From positions 236,202-300,201 of the forward strand of contig NZ_VSDO01000004.1 of the NCBI RefSeq assembly GCF_008084145.1: a stretch of 64,000 nucleotides of DNA, in the 5' to 3' direction. The translations under genes were made by a program, and so were the position numbers. This document shows, piece by piece, positions 61,788-64,000 of this stretch. The DNA comes from Paenibacillus faecis. Its GTDB lineage: Bacteria > Bacillota > Bacilli > Paenibacillales > Paenibacillaceae. Position 1 is the first letter of the stretch. Every line of letters begins with the position of its first letter. Under the pieces are notes generated by a model. It had not been told where the DNA came from. It was given only the letters and a program-made list of their open reading frames with translations, and did not search any database.

Positions 61788-63254
61788 TTATTCGAATGAA
61801 GGCTTAGGATACCGTGCCGTAACCACTTTCTTCCGCGTATAGAAGTCCACGCTGTCCTTCCCGTTGGCATGAAGCGTTCCATAGAAGGAAGACTTCCAGC
61901 CGGAGAAGGGGAAGAAGGCCATCGGTGCCGGAACGCCGAGGTTGATGCCGAGCATGCCGGCGTCGATATTTTCCCGGAAGTACCGGATGGCCGACGCGTT
62001 GTTCGTGAACAGGCAGGCTCCGTTGGCAAATTCCGAACGGTTGGCGATTTCGACGGCTTCCTTCAAGTTCTTCACGCGGATAATCGACAGCACCGGCGCG
62101 AAAATTTCATCCTTCCAAATGGTCATATCGGTGGTCACATGATCAAAAATCGTCGGACCGACGAAATAGCCGTCATCCGCTTCGGGATGTCTTCCGTCGC
62201 ATACCAGAGTGGCTCCTTCGGAAATCCCTTTTTCGATATATTGGTGGGTCCGCTTCAGATTGTCCTCACGGATAACCGGTCCCAGAAAAACCCCGTCCTC
62301 CAGGCCGTTGCCGATCTTGATGTTTTGCGCCCGCTCTTTGAGCTGCCGGATGAACTCATCGGCGATGCCTTCTTCCACCGTGACGACGGCACAGGCCATG
62401 CACCGCTCCCCGGCCGAACCGAAGGCCGCTGAAATGATGTTGGTGAGCGTTTCGTCGAGGTTGGCATCATTCAGCACAATGGTGTGGTTTTTGGCCCCGG
62501 TCAGCGCTTGAACCCGTTTCAGGTGCTCGCTGCCTTTTTTGTACACATATTCGCCGACCGGCTTGGAACCGACAAACGAGATCGCCTTGATTTCCGGATG
62601 CTCCAGAATGCCGTTTACGACATCATGTGCCCCGTAGACTACGTTAAAGACGCCTTTCGGTAGCCCGGCTTCCGTCAACAGCTCGACCAAACGCTCGGTG
62701 AGCAGCGGCGTCCGTTCCGACGGCTTCAGGATAAAGGTGTTGCCCAAAGCGATCGCCATCGGGAACATCCAGCAAGGCACCATCATCGGGAAGTTGAAAG
62801 GCGCGATACCGCCGACAACGCCGACCGGATAGCGGTAATTAACCGCTTCCACATCGGTTGCGATGGAGGCCAGCGAATCACCCATCATTAATGAGGGGGC
62901 GCCTGCCGCGAATTCAACGTTTTCGATCCCGCGCTGTACTTCGCCAAGGGCTTCGGTAAGGTTTTTGCCATTTTCCAGAGTAATGAGGCGGGCCAATTCG
63001 TCCTTGTGCTCCGTAAGCAGTTGTTGATAATTAAACAGGATTCTGGCCCGCCGGGGAACAGGAACATTCTTCCAACTCTCAAAAGCCTGTGCGGCTACGC
63101 CCGCGGCCTCCTCAATATCCTCCTTCGTGGAAATGGGAACGTAGGCGATAATTTCTTTGGTCGCCGGATTAACAACGCTTTCATATCGCCCGGTGCGGCT
63201 CTCTTTCCAGGCTCCGTTTACATAGTTGCGCAATCTTCTGGCTTCGGTCATCAT
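61788..63254 (-). CDS. iolA: Methylmalonate/malonate semialdehyde dehydrogenase (IolA/MmsA)
   Basis: 488 aa from ATG 63254 (GAGAGG 6 bp upstream), the usual family length; frames reaching 63566 read through the promoter and are rejected. Starts [23 protein letters not shown] cofactor region [20 protein letters not shown], the [10 protein letters not shown] loop, and the catalytic cysteine C285 in [11 protein letters not shown]. Unlike most aldehyde dehydrogenases, this subfamily is CoA-acylating and turns malonic semialdehyde into acetyl-CoA and CO2. First gene of the minus-strand cluster iolA-iolC-gntP-iolJ. Confidence 0.95.
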   Translation of the reverse strand: MMTEARRLRNYVNGAWKESRTGRYESVVNPATKEIIAYVPISTKEDIEEAAGVAAQAFESWKNVPVPRRARILFNYQQLLTEHKDELARLITLENGKNLTEALGEVQRGIENVEFAAGAPSLMMGDSLASIATDVEAVNYRYPVGVVGGIAPFNFPMMVPCWMFPMAIALGNTFILKPSERTPLLTERLVELLTEAGLPKGVFNVVYGAHDVVNGILEHPEIKAISFVGSKPVGEYVYKKGSEHLKRVQALTGAKNHTIVLNDANLDETLTNIISAAFGSAGERCMACAVVTVEEGIADEFIRQLKERAQNIKIGNGLEDGVFLGPVIREDNLKRTHQYIEKGISEGATLVCDGRHPEADDGYFVGPTIFDHVTTDMTIWKDEIFAPVLSIIRVKNLKEAVEIANRSEFANGACLFTNNASAIRYFRENIDAGMLGINLGVPAPMAFFPFSGWKSSFYGTLHANGKDSVDFYTRKKVVTARYPKPSFE

Positions 63255-63395
63255 GCCCATCCTCTCTATTATTTGTAAAAAGACGCCCTCTTCGGACCAG
63301 CCTGTGAAGGCGCTTTCCGGAAATGCCGGGTCTTTCGTTTCAGCGGGTCCATAAGCAAAGGTGCAATCGCAAGACTTAAAACTTGATTGTGTTGT

Positions 63396-63455
63396 TTTAC
63401 TCACCTTTTGGGTATCTTTTGAGTAAATATTATTATTATAATGATTATATGTCAA
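63396..63455 (-). promoter_or_regulatory. iolA promoter with overlapping inverted-repeat operator
   Basis: On the minus strand TTGACA (63455-63450), 17 bp, TAATAT (63432-63427) is a near-consensus promoter. A perfect 8-bp inverted repeat, TTTACTCA (63396-63403) and TGAGTAAA (63420-63427), overlaps the -10 and the expected start site. This fits an operator for the DeoR-family regulator encoded divergently. Confidence 0.65.
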
Positions 63456-63492
63456 CAGAAATTTATTAAGTGATTGTAAACTTAGGTAATTG

Positions 63493-63521
63493 TTGATTAC
63501 ATTTTGGTTATATGTTATCTT
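63493..63521 (+). promoter_or_regulatory. Probable promoter of the DeoR-family regulator gene
   Basis: TTGATT (63493-63498), 17 bp, TATCTT (63516-63521), 43 bp before the ATG. The whole 63255-63564 interval is AT-rich and non-coding. Confidence 0.45.
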
Positions 63522-63564
63522 TTTTATGAGATTAATAGTAATAGAATAGGAACGGAGCATAACC

Positions 63565-64000
63565 ATGAGAGAGAGACGTTTGCAGGAATTGGAGGACTAC
63601 ATTCATTCGCTGGGAACGATATCGCTGGATGAGCTGTGCGAGCATTTTCGGGTCTCGAAGAACACCATTCGCCGGGACATTCAAGTTCTGCTGGAAAAAG
63701 GAACCGTTCAAAAAGTATACGGTGGCGTGACCTCGCTTTCTCAAGGGCTAATCCCTTTTGAAAATCGGGACACGACCAATAAATCGGTGAAACGGGCGAT
63801 CGCCCAGCGGGCGGCCGAGTTCGTGGAGGGAAACGAGCTGATCTTCATCGACTCCGGTACGACGACCCGGAATCTGGTCGAATATTTGCCCCGCACGGCC
63901 AAGCTAACCATTCTGACCACCAGTTTGGATGTCATTAACGCCGCGTCCCATTTGGACAATATATCCCTCTTGGTTTTGGGAAACATGTATAAACGGGACA
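63565..64000 (+). CDS. DeoR-family transcriptional repressor, IolR-like (3' end outside window)
   Basis: The first 145 codons are present. The N-terminal DeoR winged helix-turn-helix: [40 protein letters not shown] and [17 protein letters not shown]. The start of the sugar-phosphate sensor domain follows ([20 protein letters not shown], the characteristic DxGTT motif). IolR, the inositol repressor of Bacillus, belongs to this family and responds to a phosphorylated intermediate. It lies divergently from iolA with an operator-like inverted repeat between, so it very likely represses the cluster and perhaps itself. Confidence 0.88.
   Translation, partial: MRERRLQELEDYIHSLGTISLDELCEHFRVSKNTIRRDIQVLLEKGTVQKVYGGVTSLSQGLIPFENRDTTNKSVKRAIAQRAAEFVEGNELIFIDSGTTTRNLVEYLPRTAKLTILTTSLDVINAASHLDNISLLVLGNMYKRD

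Noticed and set aside
1..64000. tRNA, rRNA, prophage or complete insertion sequence
   Set aside because: I saw no cloverleaf, rRNA segment, transposase, integrase or phage structural gene in the window.

Overview
The window looks like chromosome of a Paenibacillus-type Gram-positive bacterium (Bacillota, moderately high GC). The evidence is strong GGAGG ribosome-binding sites with some GTG/TTG starts, lipobox lipoproteins, an SLH-domain surface protein, an AraC-type sensor/regulator next to an LplA/LplB/YtcP-like sugar ABC transporter, a B. subtilis-like pspA-ydjGHI operon, large modular secreted hemicellulases and an iol-type gene set. This assignment is inferred from gene content; no rRNA or other taxonomic marker is present.

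Layout. 1-6.7 kb: two divergent secreted hemicellulases, a GH10 xylanase (minus, cut by the window start) and a GH5 mannanase-like enzyme (plus), separated by about 600 bp with catabolite-repression-like sites. 6.8-7.4 kb: a 290-bp tandem duplication of a palindrome-rich intergenic element. 7.5-11.5 kb: a NarL-type sensor kinase and its response regulator, tail to tail with overlapping ends, then a membrane acyltransferase. 11.6-18.8 kb: a tightly coupled operon encoding a complete peptide/opine-type ABC importer followed by a class V aminotransferase and a metal-dependent amidohydrolase. 19.4-21.5 kb: a small membrane protein, PspA and a secreted repeat protein. 21.7-22.2 kb: a nitroreductase behind a promoter with three GTATAC motifs.

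22.3-33.7 kb is a type I-C CRISPR-Cas locus: array 1 (13 repeats), cas3-cas5c-cas8c-cas7c-cas4-cas1-cas2, array 2 (24 repeats). cas8c appears broken by one extra base and cas4 by a short internal deletion, whereas cas3, cas5, cas7, cas1 and cas2 read through. A strong internal ribosome-binding site and ATG inside the cas8c 3' half would still allow the small subunit Cas11c to be made. The two arrays differ at one fixed position in the repeat and have related leaders whose hairpin shows a compensatory base-pair change.

34-37 kb: a Big_2/SLH surface protein and a PhnA/YjdM-like zinc-ribbon protein. 37.5-44.6 kb: an AraC-type transmembrane regulator, an LplA-type binding protein, two permeases and a 50-aa protein, flanked by two 224-bp direct copies of a second palindromic repeat family. 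44.7-49.1 kb: a VanZ-family membrane protein, an orphan solute-binding lipoprotein and a beta-helix protein. 49.2-52.9 kb: the pspA-ydjG-ydjH-ydjI envelope-stress operon with an ECF-sigma-like promoter. 53.3-58.3 kb: a methyltransferase-like protein, a secreted DUF5050-like protein and a soluble hybrid histidine kinase. 58.4-64 kb: an iolJ-gntP-iolC-iolA set (minus) divergent from a DeoR-family repressor. It has everything needed to import a gluconate-like acid, phosphorylate it, cleave it and turn malonic semialdehyde into acetyl-CoA, but no inositol-oxidising enzymes inside the window.

The most unexplained sequence is intergenic: three families of long (190-290 bp) arrays of alternating palindromes occur at seven places, always between genes. 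One family has two diverged, oppositely oriented copies with a compensatory stem change, as expected of a structured RNA or a hairpin-forming mobile element.
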